NCBI GenBank assembly: GCA_017308495.1
Contig: JAFKES010000134.1
Span: 1-32,202, forward strand
From: Afipia sp.
Lineage (GTDB): Bacteria > Pseudomonadota > Alphaproteobacteria > Rhizobiales > Xanthobacteraceae
Direction: 5' to 3'
DNA: 32,202 nt
A program made the position numbers and the translations under genes. Shown one piece after another: positions 14,675 to 22,882 of the stretch (within the stretch, counting starts at the first letter, position 1; every line of letters begins with the position of its first letter). The notes under the pieces are model-generated. The model searched no databases and was not told the origin of the DNA. It worked only from the letters and a program-made list of their open reading frames with translations.

Positions 14675-16147
14675 TCAGATCCCGCCCATGCAGAGGTACT
14701 TGATTTCGAGGTAGTCCTCGATGCCGTATTTGGAGCCCTCGCGGCCATTGCCGCTCTCCTTGACGCCGCCGAACGGGGCGATCTCGGTCGATATGATGCC
14801 TTCGTTGATGCCAACCATGCCGTATTCCAGCGCCTCGGCGACGCGCCACACCCGGCCGATGTCGCGGCCGTAGAAATACGCCGCCAGCCCGAACTCGGTG
14901 TCGTTGGCGAGGCGGATCGCTTCCTCCTCGGTCTTGAAGCGGAACACCGGAGCCACCGGACCGAACGTCTCCTCGCGGAAGATCAGCATGTCCGGCGTGG
15001 TGTCGGTCAAAATCGTCGGCTCGAAGAAGGTGCGGCCGAGCGCGTGGCGATGGCCACCGGCCGCGACCTTGGCGCCCTTCGCGGTGGCATCATGGATATG
15101 CTCCTCCACCTTCTCCACCGCCGCCATGTTGATCAGCGGTCCGATGGCGACCCCCTCACCGAAGCCGTCGCCGACCTTGAGGCCACGCACCGCTTCCGCC
15201 AGCTTCGCAACGAAAGCGTCGTAGATCCTCTCCTGCGCGAAGATGCGGTTGACGCACACGCAGGTTTGGCCCGCGTTGCGATACTTCGAGGCCATCGCGC
15301 CCTTCACCGCCGCGTCAAGGTCAGCGTCGTCGAACACGATGAACGGCGCGTTGCCGCCGAGCTCCATCGAGGTGCGCTTCACCGTCGACGCACACTGCGC
15401 CATCAGCGTCTTGCCGATCTCGGTCGAGCCGGTGAACGTCACCTTGCGCACGATCGGGTTCGACGTCATCTCGCCGCCGATCGCGGAAGCCGAACCGGTC
15501 ACCACCGAGAACACGCCTTTGGGGAGACCGGCGCGCTCCGCCAGCACCGCCAGCGCCAAGGCCGACAGCGGCGTCTGACTCGCGGGCTTGACCACCATGG
15601 TGCAGCCGGCCGCCAGCGCCGGGCCCGCCTTGCGCGTGATCATCGCCGAGGGGAAATTCCACGGCGTGATCGCCGCGCACACCCCGATCGGCTGCTTCAG
15701 CACCACGATGCGACGGTCGGCCGTGAACGGCGGAATGGTGTCGCCATAGACACGCTTGCCCTCCTCCGCGAACCATTCGAGGAAGCTCGCCGCATAGGCG
15801 ATCTCGCCACGGCTCTCGGCCAGCGGCTTGCCCTGCTCTGCGGTCATGATCGTGGCGAGGTCCTCCTGATGGGCCATCATCAGCTCGAACCATTTGCGCA
15901 GAATGCCTGAACGCTCCTTCGCCGTCTTCGCCCGCCACGCCGGCAGCGCCGCGTTGGCGAGATCGATGGCGCGCTTCGTCTCCGCCGCGCCCATGTTCGG
16001 CACGCGGCCGATGACCGCGCCGGTCGCCGGATTGTCGACCGTGATCGTGCCGCCGCCATCGGCCGCAACCCACTCCCCGCCGACATAACACACGTCGCGA
16101 AGCAAAGAGGGGTCGTTAAGGGTGAGCTTTGAAGCCGTGTCTGGCAT
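14675..16147 (-). CDS. NAD(P)-dependent aldehyde dehydrogenase, succinate-semialdehyde dehydrogenase (GabD) type
   Basis: Aldehyde dehydrogenase of 490 residues, a normal length. Landmarks are PWNF (162-165), the catalytic base E262 in MELGGNAPF, and the nucleophile C296 in NAGQTCVCVNR. The second Cys (C298) two residues later is characteristic of succinate-semialdehyde dehydrogenases, and the C-terminus EYGMVGINEGIISTEIAPFGGVKESG is GabD-like. It would oxidise succinate semialdehyde or a close homologue to the acid. It is the last gene of the minus operon, one base after the ligase stop. Codon use looks more GC-biased than in the upstream operon genes. With the Fe-ADH at 20570-21733 and the MBL lactonase at 18543-19304 it reconstitutes the enzyme set of the blcABC/attKLM gamma-butyrolactone pathway. 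Confidence 0.88.
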   Translation of the reverse strand: MPDTASKLTLNDPSLLRDVCYVGGEWVAADGGGTITVDNPATGAVIGRVPNMGAAETKRAIDLANAALPAWRAKTAKERSGILRKWFELMMAHQEDLATIMTAEQGKPLAESRGEIAYAASFLEWFAEEGKRVYGDTIPPFTADRRIVVLKQPIGVCAAITPWNFPSAMITRKAGPALAAGCTMVVKPASQTPLSALALAVLAERAGLPKGVFSVVTGSASAIGGEMTSNPIVRKVTFTGSTEIGKTLMAQCASTVKRTSMELGGNAPFIVFDDADLDAAVKGAMASKYRNAGQTCVCVNRIFAQERIYDAFVAKLAEAVRGLKVGDGFGEGVAIGPLINMAAVEKVEEHIHDATAKGAKVAAGGHRHALGRTFFEPTILTDTTPDMLIFREETFGPVAPVFRFKTEEEAIRLANDTEFGLAAYFYGRDIGRVWRVAEALEYGMVGINEGIISTEIAPFGGVKESGNGREGSKYGIEDYLEIKYLCMGGI

Positions 16148-16148
16148 A

Positions 16149-17714
16149 TTACGGTGCCTTGTTGTCTGGCGCGACCAACGTCTCGCGCAATTTAAAGCGA
16201 ATGATTTTACCCGAGCCCGTTCGTGGAATCTCACCCACGAAATGCACGGAGAACGGCACCTTATAAGAAGACAAACGATCCCGGCAATGCTCCAGAATTT
16301 GTTCTGCCGCAAGGCCCGATCCCTCGCGCGCCACAACGAACAGGGCAGGCACCTCACCCAGATGCGAGTGCGGAACCCCCACGACCGCGTTATCAACGAC
16401 ATCGTCCAGGATGTTGACGGCCTCCTCGATTTCCGCGGGCGCAATATTCTGCCCGCCGCGGATGATGAGTTCCTTCAGCCGTCCGGTAATCGTCAAATAT
16501 CCGTCGCGGTCGCTTCGCGCCAGATCACCGGTATGATACCAGCCCTTGCGCAGCGCCGACGCGGTTTCTTCCGGCTTGTTATGATAGCCGCTCATCAGGT
16601 TCGGACCACGGACGATCAACTCGCCTTCTTCGCCGAACGGCACGTCCTCGCCCGTCGCCGGTGAAATGATCCGAACGGCAAGCCCCGGCAGAGGAAGCCC
16701 GCAGGATCCCATAACGCGTGCGCCGACCGGCCAGTTCATCGTCACCATGGTGGAGGTTTCGGTGATCCCGTAGCCGTCCAGCAGCTTGATGCCGAAGCGC
16801 CCCTCGAATTCACGATTGAGCGTCGCCGGCATGATGGCGCCCGCCGACATGCTGAGCCTCAGGTTAGGCAACTTCAGACCGGGCTCATCCTTGGTTGCCT
16901 CCAGAAAGTAGTGGAACATCGTTGGAACGCCGGGGAAGATCGTGAACTCACCGCTCTTGAGCAGACGTACAGCGTCGCTCGTCGAGTACTTCTCCATGAT
17001 GTACTCGGTCGCCCCCGCCGCCAGAATCCCAAGCACCGAGAGATTGAGTGCATAGGAATGAAAAAGCGGCAGCGGCGACAGCACCGTATCCTTTTCGGAC
17101 AAACCTGAAATCGGCGCCCAGCAGGCCGCCACAACCCAGAGCATGCTGTGAACCGAGAGCAGCACGCCCTTTGCGCGTCCTGTCGTGCCGGACGTGTAGA
17201 TGATGAAGGCCGGTGTCTGGATATCAAGCGAGTCGGGCGGAACTGATTTCGCCGGCGCGGCGGCAAGCTCGGAATATCGCAGACCTTCCCGGCGATGCGC
17301 GCCGCGATCCGCAAGTACGATCAGCCTGAGCGATGGCGCCTCCCGACGCAGCTTCCCGATCATCTCCGATCGCTCATCCGTGGTGATGACGGCGGTGCAA
17401 TCAGCGTCCTGCAGGCGATAAAGAACCTCGGCCTCCGTGGCGTCATAACTGATGGGAACGCTGATGGCATCGGCCCGGTTGATGGCGAAGCAGCTTTCGA
17501 TCCATGCCACCGAATTGGGCAGGAAGATCGCGACTTTGTCGCCGGGCTTAACGCCGTGATCGGCAAGATGGCCGGCAAGATTTGCGGTACGTGCCGCAAG
17601 TTCGCCGTAGGTGACAGCCGCCGAAGAGTCGCGAAACGCAACCTTCGAGCCACGCGCTTGCGCATGACGGTTAAGAAGCGCCGGAATCGATGCGATGAGA
17701 TCCGTCTGGAGCAT
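16149..17714 (-). CDS. AMP-forming acyl/aryl-CoA synthetase
   Basis: ANL-superfamily ligase of 521 residues that activates a carboxylate with ATP and CoA. Motifs: P-loop YTSGTTGRAKG (173-183), GYGITET (314-320), YHTGD (393-397), the hinge region GRLKELIIRGGQNI (411-424), and catalytic K503 in RTGSGK. The overall pattern is that of medium/long-chain or aromatic acid ligases; the acid is not predictable. A GGGGGGAG site precedes the ATG. It sits between the atypical SDR (21-bp gap) and the aldehyde dehydrogenase (1-bp gap). With the crotonase and thioesterase in the same operon it implies that part of the pathway runs on CoA thioesters. Confidence 0.9.
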   Translation of the reverse strand: MLQTDLIASIPALLNRHAQARGSKVAFRDSSAAVTYGELAARTANLAGHLADHGVKPGDKVAIFLPNSVAWIESCFAINRADAISVPISYDATEAEVLYRLQDADCTAVITTDERSEMIGKLRREAPSLRLIVLADRGAHRREGLRYSELAAAPAKSVPPDSLDIQTPAFIIYTSGTTGRAKGVLLSVHSMLWVVAACWAPISGLSEKDTVLSPLPLFHSYALNLSVLGILAAGATEYIMEKYSTSDAVRLLKSGEFTIFPGVPTMFHYFLEATKDEPGLKLPNLRLSMSAGAIMPATLNREFEGRFGIKLLDGYGITETSTMVTMNWPVGARVMGSCGLPLPGLAVRIISPATGEDVPFGEEGELIVRGPNLMSGYHNKPEETASALRKGWYHTGDLARSDRDGYLTITGRLKELIIRGGQNIAPAEIEEAVNILDDVVDNAVVGVPHSHLGEVPALFVVAREGSGLAAEQILEHCRDRLSSYKVPFSVHFVGEIPRTGSGKIIRFKLRETLVAPDNKAP

Positions 17715-17735
17715 ATCTCCCCCCTCAACTATCCG

Positions 17736-18488
17736 TTAGACCATGCTGAAGCCGCCGCTAATGCTGATCGTCTGACCGGTGATCCATCCACCGTTCCGGG
17801 ATGCCAGCAACGTCACCATCGGCGCGATATCGGAAGGAAAACCGAGCCTGCGGAGCGGGTAAAGCTTCGTCAGCTTGTCGCGGTTGGCATTCACCCACGC
17901 AAGATCGTGCGGTGTTTCGATCAGGCCGAGGGAAATCGTGTTGGCCGTGGTTCCGAAACGACCAAGCTCGCGCGCCAGCGATTTCATCAGGGCGATGACA
18001 CCGCTGCGCGCGGCGGCCACGATCGCAAGTCCGGATTCCCCGACGCGTGATGAATCGCCGACCAGAGCGATGATGCGTCCGTCTCCCGCCTTCTCCAGAT
18101 GCGGCGCGGCGGCCTTCGAAACGTGGATTGCCCCGTAGAGGCAGATATCGATCTGCTTCTTCCATTCGTCCGGCGTCGTGTCCACGAAACGATTGCGCAA
18201 CGCCACGCCGGCATTGTTGACGACGATATTGAGTCCCCCGAAGTCAGCCACGATGTTGGCGACCATTGCCTTCACTTCATCGAAGTTGGCGACGTCCGCC
18301 TTGTAGGCTTTCGCCTTGCCGCCGGCTTTCTCAATCTCGGCGACCACGGCTTCGGCCTTGTCGCGCGATCCGTTGTAGTTGACCGCCACCGCAGCACCCT
18401 CGGCCGCCAGGCTGAGCGCGATTTCCTTGCCGACATCGCGCCCCGCACCGGTGACCAGTGCAACCTTGCCGTTCAGACCCATATCCAT
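17736..18488 (-). CDS. Atypical SDR-fold protein lacking the catalytic tetrad
   Basis: SDR-fold protein of 250 residues, closest by eye to BadH/FabG-like proteins. The Rossmann part is kept: LVTGAGRDVG (11-20, with Asp where the middle Gly of TGxxxGxG usually sits) and NNAG (91-94). At the catalytic positions the usual Asn-Ser-Tyr-Lys are replaced: C116 in DICLYG, G144 in ALVGDSS, V157 and R161 in VAAAR instead of YxxxK. The P of the PG motif is Leu (SLGLIETP). The reading frame and C-terminus (ITGQTISISGGFSMV) are intact, so this is not simple decay. GAGG lies 10 bases before the ATG. It may bind a nucleotide or CoA ester without classical dehydrogenase chemistry. The function is not known. 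Confidence 0.8.
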   Translation of the reverse strand: MDMGLNGKVALVTGAGRDVGKEIALSLAAEGAAVAVNYNGSRDKAEAVVAEIEKAGGKAKAYKADVANFDEVKAMVANIVADFGGLNIVVNNAGVALRNRFVDTTPDEWKKQIDICLYGAIHVSKAAAPHLEKAGDGRIIALVGDSSRVGESGLAIVAAARSGVIALMKSLARELGRFGTTANTISLGLIETPHDLAWVNANRDKLTKLYPLRRLGFPSDIAPMVTLLASRNGGWITGQTISISGGFSMV

Positions 18489-18542
18489 GTTGTTGTCCTC
18501 ACTATTGAGCTATCATTAATTTGCTGCGCGCGCTCGGCAGCG

Positions 18543-19304
18543 TTATTCGTAAGCATCCAGCCCCTTCTTCAGCGCATCCCACTGCGCGCTGTCGTGGCTG
18601 CAGATCACGGTCGCCCCGCCCTTCTCGATCCGCCGGACTTCGGCGAACGACTGCAGGCATTGCTCCGCGTTCCATGTATTCTTGGGAACGACATCGTCAT
18701 CGAGATTGGCCCGCACACTGACGGCGTCCGAAGTCAGCAGGAATTCGCCGCTCCGATCGAGCCTGACCAGCGCGCCGATCGTGCCCGGCGTATGACCGGG
18801 CAGAGGCACCAGCACGATCCGGCCATCGCCGAACAAATCCGTCTGCTGATCGATGAGCTTCATCGGAATAGGATGATCCCAGTCCGCAGGGAAATAGCCG
18901 GAATTGACGGCCTCGGGAGCCTTGGCGGCTTCGAGCTCGCGGGCATGAACGACGATCGTCGATTTCTTGAAGAAATCGTTGCAACCGCAATGATCGGTAT
19001 GAAGGTGCGAGCACACGACGACATCGATATCGTCGGGTTCGAGAGCCAGGGCCTTCAGACCGTTCAGCACATGGTCCCCCGCCGCCATGATCGGAGTCAT
19101 GAATTTCGCCAAACCACCCCAACGCGGTTCGGGATTTTCGGAGATCGTCGGATGGCACCCTGTATCGAACAGCACATTGCCCTGCTTGTGGCGCATCAGA
19201 ATGCAGGAGACCGGAAGCTCGATGGTTTCACTGCGATCGGCATCGGGAAAATAGATGCTCTTTCGCATACGAAGCCGACCGCCCGACAAAATGTGCATCT
19301 TCAT
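18543..19304 (-). CDS. Metallo-beta-lactamase-fold lactonase (AttM/AiiB/BlcC-like)
   Basis: MBL-fold hydrolase of 253 residues with the dizinc site H100-x-H102-x-D104-H105 (SHLHTDHCG), H171 (PGHTPGT), D193 (TSDAV) and H237 (CSHDSAQW). The order LSGGRLR at the start, KALALEPDDIDVVV before the HxHxDH motif, and a final HDxxxW is the layout of the N-acyl-homoserine lactonase / gamma-butyrolactone lactonase group (AttM). It would open a lactone ring to a hydroxy acid in the cytoplasm (no signal peptide). Operon neighbours Fe-ADH and SSADH support a gamma-lactone. AHL quenching is an alternative. AAGGA lies about 10 bases before the ATG. Confidence 0.82.
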   Translation of the reverse strand: MKMHILSGGRLRMRKSIYFPDADRSETIELPVSCILMRHKQGNVLFDTGCHPTISENPEPRWGGLAKFMTPIMAAGDHVLNGLKALALEPDDIDVVVCSHLHTDHCGCNDFFKKSTIVVHARELEAAKAPEAVNSGYFPADWDHPIPMKLIDQQTDLFGDGRIVLVPLPGHTPGTIGALVRLDRSGEFLLTSDAVSVRANLDDDVVPKNTWNAEQCLQSFAEVRRIEKGGATVICSHDSAQWDALKKGLDAYE

Positions 19305-19315
19305 GATGGATTTCC

Positions 19316-20089
19316 TTATCTGCCGCGAAAGGCCGGCGGACGCTTTTCGGCGAATGCCTGACGACCTTCCCTGTAGTCATCACTGTCGGATGCATCGTCG
19401 ATGATGGCATCGGCCCCCGCCAGATCGAGCGCGCCTTGCCCCATCGCCAGGCCGGTCAAAATCCGCTTGGCTCCCGCGACCGACAGCGGGGCCAGTGCGG
19501 CGACCTGCTTTGCAAAGTCTTTCGCGGCAGCCAGAGGGTCATCGGAGACGTGATCCACCAGCCCCATACGGGCTGCGCTGTTCGCATCGAACCGATCCGC
19601 GGAGAAAAGCACCCGCTTCGCATTCGTCAGCCCGACCAGCGAGAACAAGCGTTGGGTGCTGCGCACCCCGTAGACGATCGAGAGTTTCGCCGCCGGAATT
19701 CCGATCGATATGGCGCTGTGAGCGTAGCGAAAATCACAGGCCATAGACAAATGGCATCCGCCCCCCAGGCAATAGCCTTCCAGAACCGCGATCACCACTT
19801 TCGGCGTATTTGCGATAGCCTCCGAGGAGGCATCCACCGCGACCTCATACGCCTTGCTCTCCGCGATGTCGGAACGCACCTTGCCGAACTCAGAGACGTC
19901 CGCGCCGACGCTGAAGTTCTTTCCCGCGCCGGTCAGAATGATGCCCCGGACGTCCGGATCATTTCCGAGCCGCGTAAAGATGTCGGCGATATCGCGCCAC
20001 ATCGCGAGCGTCATGGCGTTGCGCTCGGCAGGCCTGTTGAGCGTGACGATGGCGAGCCGATCTTCAATGGCAACATCGATATCAGGCAA
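19316..20089 (-). CDS. Enoyl-CoA hydratase/isomerase family protein (atypical active site)
   Basis: Crotonase-fold protein of 257 residues. Oxyanion-hole regions are KNFSVGADVSEF and EGYCLGGGCHLSMACD. The two hydratase glutamates are replaced by His (GGGCH) and Ala (GIPAAKLS), so straightforward hydration by the rat-type mechanism is unlikely. Isomerase, hydrolase or retro-Claisen chemistry is possible. Start is TTG, supported by GGGAGGGA about 9 bases upstream; it overlaps the thioesterase stop by 8 bases. The C-terminus YREGRQAFAEKRPPAFRGR is typical of crotonases. The substrate is presumably the product of the CoA ligase in the same operon. Confidence 0.83.
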   Translation of the reverse strand: MPDIDVAIEDRLAIVTLNRPAERNAMTLAMWRDIADIFTRLGNDPDVRGIILTGAGKNFSVGADVSEFGKVRSDIAESKAYEVAVDASSEAIANTPKVVIAVLEGYCLGGGCHLSMACDFRYAHSAISIGIPAAKLSIVYGVRSTQRLFSLVGLTNAKRVLFSADRFDANSAARMGLVDHVSDDPLAAAKDFAKQVAALAPLSVAGAKRILTGLAMGQGALDLAGADAIIDDASDSDDYREGRQAFAEKRPPAFRGR

Positions 20090-20573
20090 TGGTTCGTCCC
20101 TCCCGCAACCGTGTTCGCAGCCCTGTCATTTCAGGCCCAGGCATAAGCTGCGTCGCAACGCTCTTCAACGCATCCGGCATGGCTATTGGGCGCCCGCTTT
20201 CCCGATTGACGTAGACATGCACGAAATGCCCCTGCGCCGACGCCACGTCTTCGTCGTCCTTGAAGAGGCCGACCTCATATCGAATGCTAGTACTCCCGAT
20301 ATGACCGACTCTCAATCCGACATTGATTTTCGCCGGAAAACCGATCGAGCTGAAATACCGGCACGTGGTCTCGGCGACGAGACCGATAATGGGACCTCTT
20401 TCGACATCGAGAACGCCATGCTCGATGAGATACTGGTTCACGATCGTATCGAAGAATGAGTAATAGGTCGTATTGTTCATATGACGATAGGAGTCGTTGT
20501 CCATCCAGCGCGTCGTCATCACCTGAAAGTACAGGTAGGACTCGCGTGGATCGGCCGCATGGCGTCGGGTCAC
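20082..20573 (-). CDS. Hotdog-fold acyl-CoA thioesterase (4-HBT family)
   Basis: Small single-domain hotdog protein, 163 residues, with the family motif RWMDNDSYRHMNNTTYYSFFDT at about residues 22-43, read as W-x-D-x-D with H-x-N-N; the Asp is the usual catalytic residue. It would hydrolyse a CoA thioester to release a free acid, or recycle CoA. Start is GTG overlapping the Fe-ADH stop (GTGA), and the end overlaps the crotonase start, so it is firmly in the operon. A thioesterase beside a CoA ligase suggests that the CoA ester is a transient intermediate. Confidence 0.85.
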   Translation of the reverse strand: MTRRHAADPRESYLYFQVMTTRWMDNDSYRHMNNTTYYSFFDTIVNQYLIEHGVLDVERGPIIGLVAETTCRYFSSIGFPAKINVGLRVGHIGSTSIRYEVGLFKDDEDVASAQGHFVHVYVNRESGRPIAMPDALKSVATQLMPGPEMTGLRTRLREGRTIA

Positions 20574-21733
20574 AGGGACGCCTCGTAAATCGCGAATGCA
20601 TCGTCTCGCACGACCTCGCGCGGGTTGTTGATCAGAAGCCGCGTCTGCTTGATGGCGTCGTCCGCCAGCGCGTGGATATCCTTTGCCGCGATACCGACAT
20701 CCCGCAAGCGGGTCGGCAAGCCGAGCTCGGTCGGAAGCGCTGAAAGCATCTCCACCAGAGCCTTGGTGCGATCGGCGCTTCCACCCTTGGCGCCTGGAAC
20801 GAGGATTTCGGCAAGCTCGCCGTAGTGATGCTCAGCCGCCGGCGCATTGAACCGGATGACCTGTGGAAGAACGAGCGAATTCGACAATCCATGCGGGACG
20901 TGGAAGCGCGCGCCGACGGGATAGGCCAGCGCATGGACGGCAGCGACAGGCGCATTCGCGAACGCCATCCCGGCCAGCATCGAACCGAGCAGCATGTTGT
21001 GACGGGCTTCACGATTGTCGCCATTTCGGCAGACCTCGTGGATGTTGCCCCCCAAAAGCCGAAGCGCGTCGCGCGCCAGCGCATCCGACAGCGGATTTTT
21101 CAATCGCTTGCTGGTGTAGGCCTCGATGGCATGAACCATCGCGTCGATTCCGGTCGCGGCCGTCACCGGCGCGGGAAGCCCCAATGTCAACTCCGCATCG
21201 AGGACGGCCCAGTCGGGCAACAGAACGGGCGAGACCACGCCTTTCTTTTCGCCCTCTCCCGTCGTCACGATCGAGATCGGGGTGACCTCCGATCCGGTGC
21301 CGGCCGTCGTCGGAGCCAGGACCAGCGGCAGACGCGGCCCCTTGGCCATCCCGACACCGTAGATATCGTCGAGCTTCTCCTTGCCGACAGCAAGAAGGGC
21401 AACGAGTTTTGCAACGTCCATCGAACTGCCGCCGCCAATGGAGACGACACCATCGACATTGGCCTGCTTCGCCAGCTTGACCGCCGCATCGATCACGTGA
21501 ACCGGCGGATCAGCCTCCACATCCGTGAAAAGCGTGACCGCGATCCCATTCTGCTGCAACCCGTTCAATCCCGCCTGCAGAAGGCCCGCGCCCTTCACAC
21601 CCGGATCGGTCACCATCAGAACGGCTTTGCAGCCGAGCGATTTGACGAGCTCGCCGATCCGGGACGAAGACCCCGGCTCCACCAGAATTGATTTCGTGGA
21701 TTGGAAGACAAATCCCTGCACGGCGAACTCCAC
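20570..21733 (-). CDS. Iron-containing alcohol dehydrogenase (4-hydroxybutyrate dehydrogenase-like)
   Basis: Group III alcohol dehydrogenase of 387 residues. Nucleotide loop GGGSSMDVAK (100-109), PTTAGTGSEVTP, and metal ligands D197 and H201 (GIDAMVHAIEAYTS), H267 (AAVHALAYPVG) and H281 (HVPHGLSN). The GSEVTPISI and HxxxHG pattern is shared by 4-hydroxybutyrate and butanol dehydrogenases. The start is probably GTG, since an in-frame TGA precedes it and no good ribosome site is visible; a downstream GTG (fifth codon) is possible. It is the first gene of the seven-gene operon, with the 19-bp regulon element about 97 bp upstream. Proposed role: oxidise an omega-hydroxy acid from lactone opening to the semialdehyde used by the dehydrogenase at 14675-16147. 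Confidence 0.87.
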   Translation of the reverse strand: MEFAVQGFVFQSTKSILVEPGSSSRIGELVKSLGCKAVLMVTDPGVKGAGLLQAGLNGLQQNGIAVTLFTDVEADPPVHVIDAAVKLAKQANVDGVVSIGGGSSMDVAKLVALLAVGKEKLDDIYGVGMAKGPRLPLVLAPTTAGTGSEVTPISIVTTGEGEKKGVVSPVLLPDWAVLDAELTLGLPAPVTAATGIDAMVHAIEAYTSKRLKNPLSDALARDALRLLGGNIHEVCRNGDNREARHNMLLGSMLAGMAFANAPVAAVHALAYPVGARFHVPHGLSNSLVLPQVIRFNAPAAEHHYGELAEILVPGAKGGSADRTKALVEMLSALPTELGLPTRLRDVGIAAKDIHALADDAIKQTRLLINNPREVVRDDAFAIYEASL

Positions 21734-21830
21734 TCAGGCATGGAGCGGTCAAGCGCGATCGTTCGACCACTCGAATTTTTGTTTCAGGAACGTGACCCGA
21801 CCTTCGGCTCGTTCAAGTCGAAAGTCATTA

Positions 21831-21849
21831 CTTGCATAAATAGACTAAT
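21831..21849. promoter_or_regulatory. Regulon element copy B (CTTGCATAAATAGACTAAT)
   Basis: One of three near-identical 19-bp elements in the window. It lies upstream of the Fe-ADH operon and overlaps the stop codon of livM. It differs from copy A at one position. On the minus strand it reads ATTAGTC...GCAAG toward the Fe-ADH gene, as copies A and C do toward their genes. Probable operator or activator site. The 111-bp gap 21734-21844 holds nothing else I can identify. Confidence 0.7.
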
Positions 21850-22882
21850 CCGCCGCTGCGATGTCAACTCGCTTCGCGACTTTCCCATCATTGGATGACG
21901 GCGCGCGGCGGGCTCGCGCGGCCTGAAATGCGGCGGCGACTTCTCCGACGATGCCCCGGCGGAACAGCAGCACGCACACCATGAAGATAAGCCCGATGAT
22001 GATCGGGACCTTGGTGGACAGGTCGACCGACAGCGAGCCAAGCTGAATGACGCCGACGCCAGACAGCTTGCTTTCCAGCGTCACCACCAGGATCGCGCCG
22101 ATGATCGGCCCGAGCGGCGTGCCCAGACCGCCGAGCAGGCACATCAAAATCACATTGCCGGATTGCGTCCAGTGCGCATCCGGCAAGCCGGCGAAGCCCA
22201 GCGTCAATGCTTTCACGCCTCCGGCGAGGCCAGCCGCCGCGGCCGACATGGCGAACGCCGAGAGCTTGTAAGCCTGCACATCGTAGCCCAGAGAAATGGC
22301 GCGCGGCTCATTATCGCGAATGGCGAGCAGGACCTGGCCGAACGGCGCCTCCATCAGACGCTGGAATGCCCACACGACGGCGACCAGGACCGCGAGCACG
22401 AATAGATACATCACGCGGTCATCCGACAGATCGACGATTCCGAACAGCGCCCGCCGCGGAATGCGCTGCAGTCCATCTTCGGCACCGGTGAACGGCGCCT
22501 GCACGCAGAAGAAATAGACCATCTGGGCCAGCGCCAATGTGATCATCGCGAAATAGATGCCCTGACGCCGGATCGCCATGCCGCCCATCACCACGCCAAT
22601 GGCCAAGCCAGCAAGAAGGCTGACGCCGAGGGCGAGTTCGGGCGTCGCCCCCCACTCCTTCGTGACATAGCCGGCCACGTAAGCACCCATTCCGAAGAAG
22701 GCGGCATGGCCGATGGACAGCAGCCCGACATTTCCCGTGAAGAAATTGAACGCCACCGCGAATAGCGCCAGCGCGACACACTTCATCAGAAATTGCGCAT
22801 AGAGGCCGGTGTACGGCGCGATGAAGCCGACCACGAAAAGGCCGAGCAACAGAACCGTCGACGTTCTCACGGATTCTGTCAT
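21845..22882 (-). CDS. livM: Liv-type ABC transporter permease (LivM family)
   Basis: Membrane permease of 345 residues with about 10 spans. Signature LFAVAFNFFTGNVGLLSIGHAAFFGMGAY near residues 40-68, read in two parts, then MAIRRQGIYFAMITLALAQMVYF and the coupling stretch MCLLGGLGTPLGPIIGA near residue 270. The ATG overlaps the end of livH (ATGA). The frame continues far upstream, but those residues are the out-of-frame livH sequence. It is the last gene of the LivGFHM operon and appears intact, unlike its LivH partner. The C-terminal 40 residues are polar and basic. Confidence 0.9.
   Translation of the reverse strand: MTESVRTSTVLLLGLFVVGFIAPYTGLYAQFLMKCVALALFAVAFNFFTGNVGLLSIGHAAFFGMGAYVAGYVTKEWGATPELALGVSLLAGLAIGVVMGGMAIRRQGIYFAMITLALAQMVYFFCVQAPFTGAEDGLQRIPRRALFGIVDLSDDRVMYLFVLAVLVAVVWAFQRLMEAPFGQVLLAIRDNEPRAISLGYDVQAYKLSAFAMSAAAAGLAGGVKALTLGFAGLPDAHWTQSGNVILMCLLGGLGTPLGPIIGAILVVTLESKLSGVGVIQLGSLSVDLSTKVPIIIGLIFMVCVLLFRRGIVGEVAAAFQAARARRAPSSNDGKVAKRVDIAAAD

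Noticed and set aside
14543-15910. 455-codon plus-strand frame across the aldehyde dehydrogenase
   Set aside because: Composition is Arg/His/Asp-rich with no motifs. The opposite frame is a complete, motif-bearing aldehyde dehydrogenase, and the shadow starts inside the binding-protein gene.
21734-21844. Possible small gene or RNA between the Fe-ADH and livM
   Set aside because: No frame with a start and ribosome site and no stable hairpin seen. The region is better explained as promoter and leader with element B.
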